A model generated the notes under the pieces. It made no database searches. It saw only the letters and a list, made by a program, of their open reading frames with translations, and was not told the DNA's origin. The translations under genes were made by a program, and so were the position numbers. 64,000 bases of DNA from Prochlorococcus sp. AG-363-M17. GTDB taxonomy: Bacteria > Cyanobacteriota > Cyanobacteriia > PCC-6307 > Cyanobiaceae. The stretch is taken from contig QCFS01000001.1 in NCBI GenBank assembly GCA_003278365.1, forward strand, positions 40,024 to 104,023, given 5' to 3'. Below, piece by piece: positions 51,807 to 63,390 of this stretch (the stretch's first letter is position 1; the number at the start of each line of letters is the position of its first letter).

Positions 51807-54200
51807 TTATTTCCCTGGCTTTGCTAAGGGTAGTAAACATTTATCAGAATCACAACCCGCTGGACCAGCTTCAACTAACTCTCCTAAATCGTACCTATTT
51901 AATGCATCAAAGAAATCATTAGTCACTTTCCTCTTGTTAACGTCGCTTTGTAGTGACTCATAGGTTTCTAAGTTAATAGGTTCAAATGGTAACCTTGGAA
52001 ATGTTGCATTTGCATCAAATCTTGCGAGTAATGCAGCGGATATGTATCCCTCTCCATTTTGAATAGAATTATATATCGCGTCTGATAGTTCTTCTATCTC
52101 ATTTTCACGGAATTCTATAGTTGCCGATGTGTTGTGATCTGTGTAATTTCTTTGGACTTGCATATAGAAATCGAACTGAGCCAAGGCTGTGAAATTATTT
52201 ATGTTTACTTCATCAGCTCCCGGTAAATTTGCCCAACTAACTTCTGTTGGTATTTCAACAAGCCATTCTGTGCAGCGTTGATCAAAGGGGTCATTTAACA
52301 GTCTCCCTTTCTCGTCCTTGTCTGACTGTGATGGAACAACCGTATAGCCATAATCCATACATGCCATGGCAACTGGATCATTTTTTCTGAAAGTGATTCT
52401 TCTAATAAACCTTTGTGCTTTAGGTGGATGCCAACCTGGAGATGCACCAGTAAGTAAACTCTTTGTTCCGGCAGGTTGAACAGTTGTGCATCTATTAGGT
52501 CTACGAAGTCCATGCCTATCGCAATAATCCCATACTGTCTGATTTACAACTTCTTTCCATGAGTTTAGAAATGTCGATTCTTTCTTTTTAAAACTTCTCC
52601 CCTCTTCAGTCTCTGGTCTTCCAGCTTCCCACCATTTCAGCCATTGAGTACCAAAGGCATGAACAAAGAAATCAAATAAACCTGTAAAACTAACTCCTAC
52701 TATTGGATCCCAGGCTCTACTTTGCCTATATCTCTCGACTTCAAAATTATGATTTAAAAGGCAAGCCACAGATAATGCAGCTGCTTTAAATGCATCTTCT
52801 TGACCTTGTTGATCTGTTGGGTCAATTTGATTTAAATGTACTTCAGCTAGGTTGCAATGGAAATCAGCACCAAGTATTTCTCCACAAGGGTTTAAACCAT
52901 ATCTTCCTAGTCTATGTTCTAACTCTTTCTCTTCAATTGGTCCATAATTTGTATTCAGCCAGTTTCCCGCTTCTTCTTTACCTTGTGAACAGTAAATATC
53001 TATAAATGATTTTCGTTGCTCGGCTGTTTGTAGTAGATCTGCGTTTGAGCGGGCTATAGCTTCTGGTGCAAACTGTATGGCACCTTCTCCAGAATGAAAT
53101 TGCTTTGTTACTGCTTCAATTACGATATTTTTCTCAGGCTTCGTGTGATAAACACGTGTGTGATTTGCCATTCTTAATGCGTCTTTTTCAGGATCAATTC
53201 TCCAATTCCCTTCATCATCTTGTTGCCATAGGTTTTCTTTTGCTCCAGCAGCCGATAAATCTTGTGCAAGGAACTGACGCATGCCAGCACTCCTTCTGAT
53301 GTTTCCTGCGACAATGGTTACAGCGGCTTCGTCGATTAACAAGCAGCACTCCACTGAAGTAAGTTTTCTTCCATGGGCTCTGTTCAATAAATTTGCTACT
53401 CGAGCATAAAGATCTTTAAGTTTTACAGGATTGGCCATACCGCCAAACCCCTTAAGAGTTTCTCCCACTGGTCTAATATCTTTAAGATCTACTGATACTT
53501 TTATGGTTGATCCCTTGAAATTCTGGTCACTGCAAAGTTGGAGTAATATGAGATAGCTATCAACCCATCCGCGTCTACTATCACCAACTTTTATAGAGAC
53601 TTTGTTGCCATCTATTGTGTGTGTGGTTTCTTCTTTTCTGAGTGCTTTTGGTGTAATCCCAATTTCAGAAAGGGATTCAATTTCCAGCTTGTTTATAACA
53701 ATTGGGAGTTTCTGGATAAGATGAGGTTCAATGATTGCGCCTGTCCCGCAACCCATCATTGCTAGATCCATCATTAAGGCGAACGCATCCCAATCAACAA
53801 GGTTTGTTGAAGTGCAGTTATAAGCGCCTGAAAAGTTTTGATTTTTTTCGATCCATGGAGTTCCTCCAATCCATAGCCACCTGCCGGAGGGGAGAGCTTT
53901 CTTCTCCGATTGCATTCTTGACATCAAGTCCACTTCTTGATCTGTAAGGTTCCCTAGCTTCTTGAGGCCTTCAAGATTTCTATTTCCTACCTCATTCCAA
54001 CTTTCTCGCCCTGTGGGAAGTCTACGGCTATACGTTCTATAAAAAACTGGGTTAGCTGCAGGTGCAGTAAGCGGGAAATCAGCTTTTGGTTTGCTTGAGC
54101 TTGGTTCTGACAGGGTTACAGGAGGTCTGTTTGAGGTCAAAGTCACAGATTCTATGTTTCTCAGGTATGGGCACGCTAACGCCACAAGTGGGGTCTGCAA
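51807..54200 (-). CDS. nrdJ: adenosylcobalamin-dependent ribonucleoside-triphosphate reductase (class II)
   Basis: MGCGTGAIIEP; AGNIRRSAGMRQF; NPCGEILGADFHCNLAEVHL; VQPAGTKSLLTGASPGWHPP. Confidence 0.95.
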   Translation of the reverse strand: MQTPLVALACPYLRNIESVTLTSNRPPVTLSEPSSSKPKADFPLTAPAANPVFYRTYSRRLPTGRESWNEVGNRNLEGLKKLGNLTDQEVDLMSRMQSEKKALPSGRWLWIGGTPWIEKNQNFSGAYNCTSTNLVDWDAFALMMDLAMMGCGTGAIIEPHLIQKLPIVINKLEIESLSEIGITPKALRKEETTHTIDGNKVSIKVGDSRRGWVDSYLILLQLCSDQNFKGSTIKVSVDLKDIRPVGETLKGFGGMANPVKLKDLYARVANLLNRAHGRKLTSVECCLLIDEAAVTIVAGNIRRSAGMRQFLAQDLSAAGAKENLWQQDDEGNWRIDPEKDALRMANHTRVYHTKPEKNIVIEAVTKQFHSGEGAIQFAPEAIARSNADLLQTAEQRKSFIDIYCSQGKEEAGNWLNTNYGPIEEKELEHRLGRYGLNPCGEILGADFHCNLAEVHLNQIDPTDQQGQEDAFKAAALSVACLLNHNFEVERYRQSRAWDPIVGVSFTGLFDFFVHAFGTQWLKWWEAGRPETEEGRSFKKKESTFLNSWKEVVNQTVWDYCDRHGLRRPNRCTTVQPAGTKSLLTGASPGWHPPKAQRFIRRITFRKNDPVAMACMDYGYTVVPSQSDKDEKGRLLNDPFDQRCTEWLVEIPTEVSWANLPGADEVNINNFTALAQFDFYMQVQRNYTDHNTSATIEFRENEIEELSDAIYNSIQNGEGYISAALLARFDANATFPRLPFEPINLETYESLQSDVNKRKVTNDFFDALNRYDLGELVEAGPAGCDSDKCLLPLAKPGK

Positions 54201-54260
54201 CCTTTCATTAACACCATTTACGGTGTTTGAAGGAAACTTTACTAATGCCGCACTTTTTTT

Positions 54261-54953
54261 ATGGATCGTGTACCAGAAAAAGAATTAATGGAAGACCCTG
54301 GTCAGGTCAGGAGTTACGCAGAGGCAGACTTCAGTTCCTCGGACTCAGATTTCATTTCCCGTCTAGGGAGCTTCTTGGCAAATTCAAATCGGGGATCTAT
54401 CAGTAAACAAAAAGTAGTCCTAGACCTTGGCTGCGGTCCGGGAAATATTACAGAGCGAATTGCAATCGCCTATCCCAATTGGAGGGTAATAGGTGTGGAT
54501 GGATCTGAAGAGATGTTAAATATTGCTCTGCAACGACAGGTTAAAAGACAAAGTTTACTGTCTAGGGTTGAATATCTGAACATTTATCTTTCTCCTGATA
54601 GGATCTCCTCATCTACTTTGTGCTCGTGTGCAGATATTGTTGTAAGTAATAGCGCATTGCATCATTTTCCTTCCTCTATCTCATTCTGGGAGACAGTCAC
54701 GGCTGCTTCTTCTTCCGGAACGATTGTCTTTATGCGTGATTTACGAAGGCCTACTTCTACTAAAGTTTGCTTGTCGTTGATGAAAAAGTATGTTTCTAAC
54801 TGTTCTATGCAACTTAGGAAGGATTATTTTGCGTCATTGCAATCTTCCTTTACAGTAGAGGAGGTTAGGCATCAACTCGCAAGCCTGAATCTAAGTAAAC
54901 TTCAAGTAATTGAGCTGGAAGATCAGTATTTAGAGGTTTTTGGTGAATTATAA
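54261..54953 (+). CDS. class I SAM-dependent methyltransferase
   Basis: VVLDLGCGPGNITERIAIAYPNWRVIGVDGSEEML. Confidence 0.9.
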   Translation: MDRVPEKELMEDPGQVRSYAEADFSSSDSDFISRLGSFLANSNRGSISKQKVVLDLGCGPGNITERIAIAYPNWRVIGVDGSEEMLNIALQRQVKRQSLLSRVEYLNIYLSPDRISSSTLCSCADIVVSNSALHHFPSSISFWETVTAASSSGTIVFMRDLRRPTSTKVCLSLMKKYVSNCSMQLRKDYFASLQSSFTVEEVRHQLASLNLSKLQVIELEDQYLEVFGEL

Positions 54954-54995
54954 AATTTTTATGCCTAATTACTCATTAAAAGAAAGACAAACATT

Positions 54996-56654
54996 GTGAC
55001 TAAATCAAACGAAAACAGTAGGACTGAGGAAGCTATCATTTCTCAATCAAATTTAACTCAGGCTGTTGCTAATCGTAGAAACTTTGCGATCATTTCGCAT
55101 CCAGATGCCGGTAAGACGACTCTTACTGAAAAATTACTTTTGTATGGAGGCGCTATTCAGCAAGCTGGAGCAGTAAAGGCCAGAGGAGAACAAAGAAAAG
55201 TTACATCAGACTGGATGGAATTAGAGAAGCAGCGTGGAATTTCTATTACATCAACGGTTCTACAATTTGACTATTTTAATAATATTATTAACCTTTTGGA
55301 TACTCCCGGCCACCAAGATTTCTCAGAGGATACGTATCGTACATTGGCGGCAGCCGATAACGCTGTTATGCTAGAAGATGCAGCCAAGGGATTAGAACCT
55401 CAAACTAGAAAATTATTCGAAGTATGCCGCTTAAGAAAGATACCTATTTTCACCTTTATAAATAAGATGGATAGACCTGGCCAGGAACCACTTTACCTTC
55501 TTGATGAAATAGAATCTGAGCTAGAATTATTAACATGGCCTGTCAATTGGCCAATAGGTAGCGGAGAACTTTTTAGAGGAGTAATAGACCGTAGAACCCG
55601 AGATATTATGCTTTATAGTCGAGCTGAAAGAGGTAAACAGGCTAAGGAATATCAGCTAGGTCTAGATGATCCTAAGGTGAAGGATTTAGTTGAAGATGAA
55701 CTTCTAGAAAAAGCACTTGAAGAGCTTGAATTATTAGATACTGCTGGTACTGAAATGGATCAGGATCTTATAAAAGCAGGCGAACTAACCCCAGTATTCT
55801 TTGGATCTGCAATGACTAATTTTGGAGTTCGTCCATTTCTCGATGCTTTTCTAGAGATGGCTCAGACTCCAGCTCCAAGGATTTCAAACTTAGGCCTTGT
55901 TGACCCTCTGCAAAAAAACTTTAGTGGCTTTGTTTTTAAATTACAAGCTAATATGGATCCTAAGCATAGAGATAGAGTTGCTTTTTTAAGAGTATGTAGT
56001 GGACGCTTTGAAAAAGATATGACTGTTTGTCATGCACGTACAGGTAAGTCGATTAAATTATCCCGTCCTCAAAAGCTTTTCGGTCAGGATCGTGCGGTTG
56101 TAGATGATGCTTACCCTGGAGATGTAATCGGATTAAATAATCCTGGTATGTTTTCAATTGGAGATACACTTTATACAGGAACTAGGCTTGAATTTGAGGG
56201 AATTCCCTGCTTTAGCCCTGAAATTTTTAGCTGGTTACGAAACCCAAATCCTTCATCTTTTAAGAATTTTAGGAAGGGCGTAAATCAGCTAAGAGAGGAA
56301 GGAGCAATACAAATTCTCTATGATGTCGATGAAAGTAAGCGAGATCCTATCCTTGCTGCAGTAGGACAATTACAGCTAGAAGTTGTTCAATACCGTTTAG
56401 AAAGTGAATATGGCGTTCAATCTCGATTGGAACCGATGAGTTTTCAGGTTGCGAGATGGGTCAATGGTGGATGGAAAACATTAGAGAATCTTGGTCGGGT
56501 GTTCAACTGCAAAATCGTCAGAGATTCTTGGGCAAGACCTGTCCTTTTATTTAAGAATGACTGGAACCTCAATCAGCTCCTTGAAGATCACCCAGAATTG
56601 AGTCTTAGTGCTGTAGCCCCTGTCGTCAGTGGCGTTGAGCCAATAAGCCTTTAA
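54996..56654 (+). CDS. prfC: peptide chain release factor 3
   Basis: [55 protein letters not shown]. Confidence 0.97.
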   Translation: MTKSNENSRTEEAIISQSNLTQAVANRRNFAIISHPDAGKTTLTEKLLLYGGAIQQAGAVKARGEQRKVTSDWMELEKQRGISITSTVLQFDYFNNIINLLDTPGHQDFSEDTYRTLAAADNAVMLEDAAKGLEPQTRKLFEVCRLRKIPIFTFINKMDRPGQEPLYLLDEIESELELLTWPVNWPIGSGELFRGVIDRRTRDIMLYSRAERGKQAKEYQLGLDDPKVKDLVEDELLEKALEELELLDTAGTEMDQDLIKAGELTPVFFGSAMTNFGVRPFLDAFLEMAQTPAPRISNLGLVDPLQKNFSGFVFKLQANMDPKHRDRVAFLRVCSGRFEKDMTVCHARTGKSIKLSRPQKLFGQDRAVVDDAYPGDVIGLNNPGMFSIGDTLYTGTRLEFEGIPCFSPEIFSWLRNPNPSSFKNFRKGVNQLREEGAIQILYDVDESKRDPILAAVGQLQLEVVQYRLESEYGVQSRLEPMSFQVARWVNGGWKTLENLGRVFNCKIVRDSWARPVLLFKNDWNLNQLLEDHPELSLSAVAPVVSGVEPISL

Positions 56655-56768
56655 TTATTTCGATGAATTTCGATCTCTTTAGCACCCCTATCCTGTGCAG
56701 GACCTCCTATTATTAGGTTTATTTCAAAAATAACTTCGTAACTCCAATATCGAAGTTATATAGAGATC

Positions 56769-57464
56769 ATGAGCTCAGGAATTGACCCCAGCCTGAATCC
56801 AGATTCGCAAGATCCATATTCAATACTTGGACTGTCTCAAGGGTCTTCCTTTGAGGAAGTTCAAAAGGCTAGAGATCAACGTCTTGAAGAAGTTGGCGAT
56901 GATCCTCAAGCTAAAGCCCGAATAGAGGCTTCCTATGATGCTGTTTTAATGAATAGTTTGAAGGAAAGGCAGCTTGGGAAGATAAGTAGTGCAGCCGTTT
57001 CAGCATCAGAACAGGAACAAGTTAATTCAAGGAAAAGTTCATTTAATATCCCGTTAAACTTTAAGTTTCCACAAAAAAAAGATCAGACCTCAATTCAATC
57101 TGGTTCAAATTCTTCATCTCTTCTTCCCAGTCTTGAGATGCCAGAAGGAACTGAACTAGTCGTCAAAATATCTTTAGGTTTACTTCTTTTACTTCTTCTA
57201 TTTATTTCCAACTCTTCTAGTGTTGACCTTCTACTCTCTACCTCACTTATAGGTACGTTGATTAGCCAAATCCGACGTCGACGTCCATGGTTGTCTTCTT
57301 TAGGTTGGTCAGTGGTTTTATTGTCAACAGGATTAATAATTGGAGGATTACTCGCAAATTACAGTTCAGACTTTTTAGTTGGAAATATTTCTCTAGATCA
57401 TGACCAGGTTGAGGCAATTCCCGCGATAATCCTTCTTTGGATTGGCGCACTGCTTTTTGTGTAG
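56769..57464 (+). CDS. CPP1-like (DUF3353) J-like-domain membrane protein
   Basis: QDPYSILGLSQGSSFEEVQKARDQRLEEVGDDPQAKARIEASYDAVLM plus C-terminal TM helices. Confidence 0.85.
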   Translation: MSSGIDPSLNPDSQDPYSILGLSQGSSFEEVQKARDQRLEEVGDDPQAKARIEASYDAVLMNSLKERQLGKISSAAVSASEQEQVNSRKSSFNIPLNFKFPQKKDQTSIQSGSNSSSLLPSLEMPEGTELVVKISLGLLLLLLLFISNSSSVDLLLSTSLIGTLISQIRRRRPWLSSLGWSVVLLSTGLIIGGLLANYSSDFLVGNISLDHDQVEAIPAIILLWIGALLFV

Positions 57465-57467
57465 AGG

Positions 57468-58394
57468 TTAACTGTCCTTATTTTTTTCAGACAACATACT
57501 TAAAATTTCCCTGATTTCATAATCTCTTATTTCGTATATATTGCTGCAGAATTGACACTTCACCTCTGTTGGCTTCGCATCATTTAGCATTGAGATAAGT
57601 TCTTCTTCTCCTAAGAGACTTAGGGCGGAAATACTTTTCTTGCGGTTACATCTACATTTAAATTCAATTGGTTGACTTTCCATACTTTTATTACCTTCAG
57701 TGACATCAAGGTCAGGGAATACTTCTTTTAGTAGATTAAGTAGATTATCCTTATTGTCAAATAATAGTTTGCTAAAACATTTAATTTCACGACACCTTTC
57801 TTCAAGGAGTAAAACAAGTTTTGGATCATGTTCGATTTTGGGCAAAACCTGAACAATCATTCCACCTGAAACAATTAGACCATTACTATTTATTTTTTCT
57901 CCAACAAAAACAGCTGAAGGTATTTGCTCTGAATGTAGAAGGTATGAAGCGATGTCTTCACCTACGCCTCCTCTTTCTAATTCTACTGTGCTACTAAATG
58001 GTTCACCTTTGCCTTCATCACGTAATACATGTAGATAACCTTTCCCTACAGCTGATTGGAAGTCGAATTCATATTCTCCATCATTATTTTTAAGTAAATC
58101 GAGTTCAAGGCTGGAGTTTCCGATGTAGCCCCTTACCGTTCCATCTCTTCCTGCGTCAACCATTAATCCATTAAGCGGTCCATCCGACATGAATCGGATT
58201 GTCACTCTTCCATGATTAACCTTCATAGAGCTTGCAAGAAGAATGCCCGCGCTCATTGCTCTTCCAAGAATTACAGTTGTTAAATAGGAGAGTGAATGTC
58301 TGCGCTTTGCCTCTTTAGTTGTATTTGTTGTAGTAACAGCTACAAGACGTATGCCCCCTGAAGCAGCTGTAGCTCTTACAAGTTGATCACTCAT
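57468..58394 (-). CDS. hslO: Hsp33 redox-regulated chaperonin
   Basis: [18 protein letters not shown]-terminal CRC...CQFC zinc cysteines. Confidence 0.95.
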   Translation of the reverse strand: MSDQLVRATAASGGIRLVAVTTTNTTKEAKRRHSLSYLTTVILGRAMSAGILLASSMKVNHGRVTIRFMSDGPLNGLMVDAGRDGTVRGYIGNSSLELDLLKNNDGEYEFDFQSAVGKGYLHVLRDEGKGEPFSSTVELERGGVGEDIASYLLHSEQIPSAVFVGEKINSNGLIVSGGMIVQVLPKIEHDPKLVLLLEERCREIKCFSKLLFDNKDNLLNLLKEVFPDLDVTEGNKSMESQPIEFKCRCNRKKSISALSLLGEEELISMLNDAKPTEVKCQFCSNIYEIRDYEIREILSMLSEKNKDS

Positions 58395-59047
58395 GTTGTT
58401 TCTCTTTCAGTTGACTCTTTTGTTATTCTTTGGATTTTTCCATTAATTAATTTATAGCAGAGTGATCTTATGTTTCTGAACAATTCGGGTTCATGAGTGA
58501 CAATTATAAGGATTTGTTCTTTTGAAATGCTAGTTAATAAGTCAATTACCTCTTCTCTGACCGACCAATCTAATCCTGCAGTTGGTTCATCTAGTAGAAG
58601 AACTCTTGGCTTACGTAATAGTTGAACAGCTAGTGCTAATCTTCTTTGCTGACCACCACTTAAACGTTCGGGTGACTTTGAAAGATCTAAATCGCTTAGA
58701 CCAACTTTATTTAATGCAATACTTTGCCTTTCAGTAGTTAGCCGACGTTGTCCCAATCGTAATTCCTGTGCAACAGTAAGCCCAAGGAAGTATCTTTCTG
58801 GAAACTGGAAAACGACGCCAGAAAGCCATCTTCTTTGTCTTTGATTAATTGCTTCACCGTTCCAACATATCTCACCTTTAGATTGTCCAGAAAGTCCACT
58901 AATTACTTCAACAAGACTAGTTTTTCCACTACCACTTGATCCAGAGATTACGATAGGAGTTCCTAGTGAAGCACTAAGATATAGTCCATTGAGGATGTCC
59001 CGCCTAGAGGTAGCAGGCTTGTAATATATGTCTTTTAACTCAAGCAT
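58391..59047 (-). CDS. ABC transporter ATP-binding protein (energy-coupling-factor/CbiO-like)
   Basis: [60 protein letters not shown]. Confidence 0.9.
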   Translation of the reverse strand: MLELKDIYYKPATSRRDILNGLYLSASLGTPIVISGSSGSGKTSLVEVISGLSGQSKGEICWNGEAINQRQRRWLSGVVFQFPERYFLGLTVAQELRLGQRRLTTERQSIALNKVGLSDLDLSKSPERLSGGQQRRLALAVQLLRKPRVLLLDEPTAGLDWSVREEVIDLLTSISKEQILIIVTHEPELFRNIRSLCYKLINGKIQRITKESTERETT

Positions 59048-59161
59048 AGGGTCTTCTACTATTGTAAGGCAATTGTGCTGTTCTATCCAGATTCTAAGAA
59101 CTGGCAGAATTTCGGCACACTTCTCTAATTATGAGTATTGTTTGGTGGACTTAGTTTTTTT

Positions 59162-59599
59162 ATGAAAGTACATTTTCGTGAAGTTGATCCGTTTAATTGT
59201 TGGTTATGGTTCCGTTTTCCAGATATCCCAAGTGAAGGAGAGCGTAATTATCTAGATGGAGTTTTGGATAGTTGGTATGTTATTGGACGAATGGGTGGGT
59301 TTAATTCAGCTAATTTACAGGTCAATGAAGCTAATTCTGACCTAAATCAATTTAATTATGATAATGATCATTCAGAATCTGTTATACCTGCATTAATGCA
59401 TAATATCGGTCATTTAGAATACGATGGCAAATGGGCAAGATGTTGGATCGACTTTGGAACAAGTGATAGCATCGCCATTGATATTCTTATTAACACATTA
59501 CTACAACTCGATAGTGACATAGTTCAGTTAGAGGAAATGTATGTTGGTGGAGTCAATGATGATTGGGCAGTTGAAACTCATCCCGATTCAATTTTCTAG
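59162..59599 (+). CDS. DUF3531-like protein
   Basis: MKVHFREVDPFNCWLWFRF...ERNYLDGVLDSWYVIGRMGGFN; ATG at 59162 preferred. Confidence 0.8.
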   Translation: MKVHFREVDPFNCWLWFRFPDIPSEGERNYLDGVLDSWYVIGRMGGFNSANLQVNEANSDLNQFNYDNDHSESVIPALMHNIGHLEYDGKWARCWIDFGTSDSIAIDILINTLLQLDSDIVQLEEMYVGGVNDDWAVETHPDSIF

Positions 59600-59613
59600 T
59601 TTGGAGTTTTATT

Positions 59614-60393
59614 TTGGCTGAGTTAAGAAGGCTACATGTAAGTTTTAATCGTTTAGATTCACTAAATCTATATCCTCAGCATCTACCTCTATTGTCAGAT
59701 GAAATACACTACGTTAAAAGAGTATTACGCCTTAAGGTTGGAGATAAAATAGTTGTAGTTGACGGTGTTGGTCATCTTTGGGAGACTATTCTTCAAAATG
59801 ATAACTCTCTACTTTTAACTTCAGATGTCAAGAAACCTTTGATTACAAAACCAATTACTAAACCACTTTTGGGGATAGCTGTTGTTGTTCCCAGGAGGGG
59901 CTTTAAGGAAGTAATTAGGATGTCATGTGAGCTAGGCATAGATCTTATTCAGCCGCTTAAATCTTCTCGTAGCAATCCTGCTGTTGAAATTAAACCAGAT
60001 AGATGGCATGTAATCATGAATGAGGCTGTAGAACAATCGGAAAGACTTTGGTCGCCAAAATTATCATCGATAATATCTGCTTCAGATTGGTTTAATTCTA
60101 CTTTCAATGATTCAATCTATTGTATTGCTCAAACACGAGATGAATCTTTAGTTGAACTAGTGGATTGGCTAGAGACAAAAATGAAACCTAATGTTAGTCA
60201 GGCTTGGGTAACAATTGGACCAGAAGGTGGTTGGACTAATGAAGAAATGACTCTTGCTATTAAAAGAGGCTTCACTACTGTAAAACTAGGAGAAACGATT
60301 TTAACAACTTCCACAGCAGCAATCGCTTCAGCCCATACAGTTGTTTCCTACAGAAGTAGTTTAAAGAGTATTAATCAGCAACTAAACTGCTGA
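59614..60393 (+). CDS. rsmE: 16S rRNA m3U1498 methyltransferase
   Basis: HYVKRVLRLKVGDKIVVVDG; ELGIDLIQPLKSSRS; TIGPEGGWTNEE; LGETILTTSTAAIA. Confidence 0.93.
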   Translation: MAELRRLHVSFNRLDSLNLYPQHLPLLSDEIHYVKRVLRLKVGDKIVVVDGVGHLWETILQNDNSLLLTSDVKKPLITKPITKPLLGIAVVVPRRGFKEVIRMSCELGIDLIQPLKSSRSNPAVEIKPDRWHVIMNEAVEQSERLWSPKLSSIISASDWFNSTFNDSIYCIAQTRDESLVELVDWLETKMKPNVSQAWVTIGPEGGWTNEEMTLAIKRGFTTVKLGETILTTSTAAIASAHTVVSYRSSLKSINQQLNC

Positions 60394-60418
60394 TTAATTA
60401 TCTTTTTCTTTAAGTATC

Positions 60419-61162
60419 ATGACTTTAACTCTTACAGATAGCCTTCAATGGTTATTAGGTTTCGTATTAAATACTTTATTAATTCTCATTTTACGTAGAC
60501 TTCCTATTCTTACTACTTCTGGATGGATACATTCAGGAATCTTAGGCACTGTTCTTTGGGGATGTCTCGGTTGGAAGGGTTGGATCTCGGTTGTTGTTTA
60601 CTTAATCCTTGGTTCGTTAGTTACAAAATTAGGATTTTCCTATAAGCAAAAAGAGGGTATTGAGGAATCACGAGGAGGAAGGAGAGGACCTGAAAATGTA
60701 TGGGGCTCTGCTTTTACTGGAACTGCTTTAGCAATATTAATTCAATTTGACATAGTATCCAAACAGCTTTTACTAGTTGGCTTTGCTGCAAGCTTTGCTG
60801 CTAAGCTTGCAGATACGTTTGGAAGTGAAATAGGAAAGAGATATGGACGGAAAGCTTTTTTAATCACTACTCTTAAATCAGTCCCACCAGGATCCGATGG
60901 TGCTATTAGCCTTCAGGGAACTCTTGCAAGCCTTCTCGGCAGTTTTCTAATGACTACATTTATGTATTCATTAGATTTTGTTGAGAATAAAATATCATTT
61001 ATAATTGTATTTACTTCAGGTATTATAGCTACTTTAATTGAGAGCTATATTGGAGCAATTGCTCAATTTAGATATACTTGGATGACTAATGAGATTGTCA
61101 ATGCTCTTCAAACAACTTTATCCGCATTGATTGCTATCTCAATGTATCTATATTTTATTTAG
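60419..61162 (+). CDS. DUF92/TIGR00297 membrane protein
   Basis: RGGRRGPENVWGSAFTGTALAIL; AAKLADTFGSEIGKRYG; PPGSDGAISLQGTLAS. Confidence 0.88.
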   Translation: MTLTLTDSLQWLLGFVLNTLLILILRRLPILTTSGWIHSGILGTVLWGCLGWKGWISVVVYLILGSLVTKLGFSYKQKEGIEESRGGRRGPENVWGSAFTGTALAILIQFDIVSKQLLLVGFAASFAAKLADTFGSEIGKRYGRKAFLITTLKSVPPGSDGAISLQGTLASLLGSFLMTTFMYSLDFVENKISFIIVFTSGIIATLIESYIGAIAQFRYTWMTNEIVNALQTTLSALIAISMYLYFI

Positions 61163-61165
61163 ATT

Positions 61166-61807
61166 TTATTCTTCAGCCCACGATACTAAACTTTTCCATT
61201 TCCCTAATTTCTTAAAGATCCATTCATGTCCATCTGAATTTAGATGGATTCCATCAGGTTCTATCCAGTCTTTCCAATTATCATTAGACATTAGTGACTG
61301 ATGGATTGGAAGAAAAGGTACATCTTTTTCAAGACAAGCGGCTTCAATTTGAGTCTCATATGCTTCAGCCGCTTCATTGGTATACCAAAGGCATCCTGCA
61401 AATGGCATGACATCTTCGTTTACTGGGCTAACTCCTATTACGAATACATCAGTATTGTTCCTTATCTCCTTTAACAATTGCTTAAAACCAAATCTATATG
61501 CCTCTATGGAAAGTTGAGGCCTCCCGTCCGCCCTTCCTATTCGAGCACTGTCATTTAGCCCAACAGCTAGAAGGACACCATCTGGTTGTTGCCTTCGCAT
61601 TTCTCCACGTAATTCCCATTCTCTTCTCCATCTTGAGGCCACTCTTTCAATTCCATCACCTCTAACACCTAATGGATAAATTACCGGGCCGTTAGTTTTC
61701 CTCATCCACGACCTTCTTAATCTTTCACACCATCCTCCTCCTATTGGATCTCCCCAACCAAGAACGCCACTGTCTCCTATTGCAACTAGTTTTTTTTGAA
61801 TTTTCAT
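61166..61807 (-). CDS. GDSL-type esterase/lipase
   Basis: LVAIGDSGVLGWGDPIGGGWCERL; LLAVGLNDSAR; WIEPDGIHLNSDGH. Confidence 0.9.
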   Translation of the reverse strand: MKIQKKLVAIGDSGVLGWGDPIGGGWCERLRRSWMRKTNGPVIYPLGVRGDGIERVASRWRREWELRGEMRRQQPDGVLLAVGLNDSARIGRADGRPQLSIEAYRFGFKQLLKEIRNNTDVFVIGVSPVNEDVMPFAGCLWYTNEAAEAYETQIEAACLEKDVPFLPIHQSLMSNDNWKDWIEPDGIHLNSDGHEWIFKKLGKWKSLVSWAEE

Positions 61808-61821
61808 TTTAAATTCGTAAA

Positions 61822-63390
61822 TTAGCTTTGTAGTGCAATAGTTGAGTAGCTGTTATTCCTCTTATTATGCATCCAATAGTCCCTTATTTTATCACTCAGT
61901 ATTTCTCCAGACAATGTCAATATCGAATATGTGAGAATTAATATAGTTAATTCACCCCAATCAAATGAACTTAACGACTCGATTAGTTGTCTACCTAGCC
62001 CTGTGCCCCCTATGAGCCCTACCACAGCTGTTTCCCTTAGTATTACATCTGTTCGATATGCTGAATATGCAAGATAACTCCTTGCTTGTGTTGTTAGTGA
62101 TCCGTATAACATTTGCGAGCTCATGGAAGCACCAGCTGTTGCAAATGATTGACGCATATTTGGCCCATTTGATTCAACAGCTTCGTGTAGTAATCTTCCC
62201 ATTACCCCCATATGATGTGCTCCTAATGCCATAGCACCAACAGCTAAATCTGGGTAAGTTACTAATTGTAGAAGCAAGGCAATAAGAGGGGTGGGAATTA
62301 GTCTTAAAATTAACCATGTAAGACGTTGTAGCTTAATTCCAGTTTTGGAAGTTAAAACTAACATTGTTAATGGTGGGGTCCCAATTGCGATACCAGCTGA
62401 TAGTAATGTAAGAATGATTGTGCTAGAAATTAAGTTAATTAGTGGCAATCTTCCCATTGCTAAGGCTAGTGATTCATTTGTAGGAAATGGTATGGGTTCC
62501 CATGTAATTGCTTGACCTAAAGTGCTATCAGAAAGAAATTGATAAAAAGCATATACAATTATAGGTATACCAATTACTAGGTATCTAAGCAATGCTCTAG
62601 GTAGATAGTCTGAGCTAAGAGAAACTTTATTCCTTATTGTTGAAGTTATCCTCTCGAAAATAAATATAGTGATACCTAGAATCCAGAGAGATGTCCACAT
62701 CTCTCTAAATTCTAATGACCTTAATGTTAGTTCAAGTTCTGTACCAATTCCTCCTAATCCAAATATACCTAGAATCGTAGAACCCCTTATTGAACACTCT
62801 AATCTGTACCCAGAATAACTGATTATAGCTGGTAACATTTTGGGTATCAGACCAGTCGCTAAAGCTGATATAGGGTTAGAACCTGAATTAACTAATGCTT
62901 GCACTGATTTAAAATCTAGTGTATCTATTTGGTCACTTAAAACTCTTGAGTATATTGTCGAATAAGGAATAACCAAAGCTATAATTGCTGTCCATTTGCT
63001 TAGTCCAATTATTTGTATTAAGACTAATGCCCATATCACTTCGTGTATAGACCTAGGTATGCTAAGTATTCTTTTGACTATTAACATGCATACGTCAGAT
63101 CCAAACAGGATATTTGATATTTTCTGTGATGTTAATAAAGCGATTATGGTTCCTATAGTACAACTAACAAGCCAAGCTATTCCAGCAATTGCTAACGTAT
63201 CTATTAATCCATTCCAAGCACTATGTATTACTACAACATCAAGACTTGGAGTTATAGAGGACTTTAAGAACCTCTCTATGAGAGATATACCTCCTCCATG
63301 AATACTTGAAAGTAGAGTTATGGATACAGGGATTATTGCTAATATTGGAATTAAAGTAATTATTACAGGACTGATTGTTAATCTCTTCAT
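61822..63390 (-). CDS. phnE: phosphonate/phosphite ABC transporter permease, two fused PhnE-like domains
   Basis: 522 aa; FLGGIGTEL-type and VVGLIGGTGLGRQLIESLSSFDWGE permease motifs repeated twice. Confidence 0.85.
   Translation of the reverse strand: MKRLTISPVIITLIPILAIIPVSITLLSSIHGGGISLIERFLKSSITPSLDVVVIHSAWNGLIDTLAIAGIAWLVSCTIGTIIALLTSQKISNILFGSDVCMLIVKRILSIPRSIHEVIWALVLIQIIGLSKWTAIIALVIPYSTIYSRVLSDQIDTLDFKSVQALVNSGSNPISALATGLIPKMLPAIISYSGYRLECSIRGSTILGIFGLGGIGTELELTLRSLEFREMWTSLWILGITIFIFERITSTIRNKVSLSSDYLPRALLRYLVIGIPIIVYAFYQFLSDSTLGQAITWEPIPFPTNESLALAMGRLPLINLISSTIILTLLSAGIAIGTPPLTMLVLTSKTGIKLQRLTWLILRLIPTPLIALLLQLVTYPDLAVGAMALGAHHMGVMGRLLHEAVESNGPNMRQSFATAGASMSSQMLYGSLTTQARSYLAYSAYRTDVILRETAVVGLIGGTGLGRQLIESLSSFDWGELTILILTYSILTLSGEILSDKIRDYWMHNKRNNSYSTIALQS

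Noticed and set aside
56730-56759. loxP-like site / Cre recombination target
   Set aside because: Arms are only 9 bp with a 12-nt spacer, unlike loxP 13-8-13; no Cre-like gene in the window.
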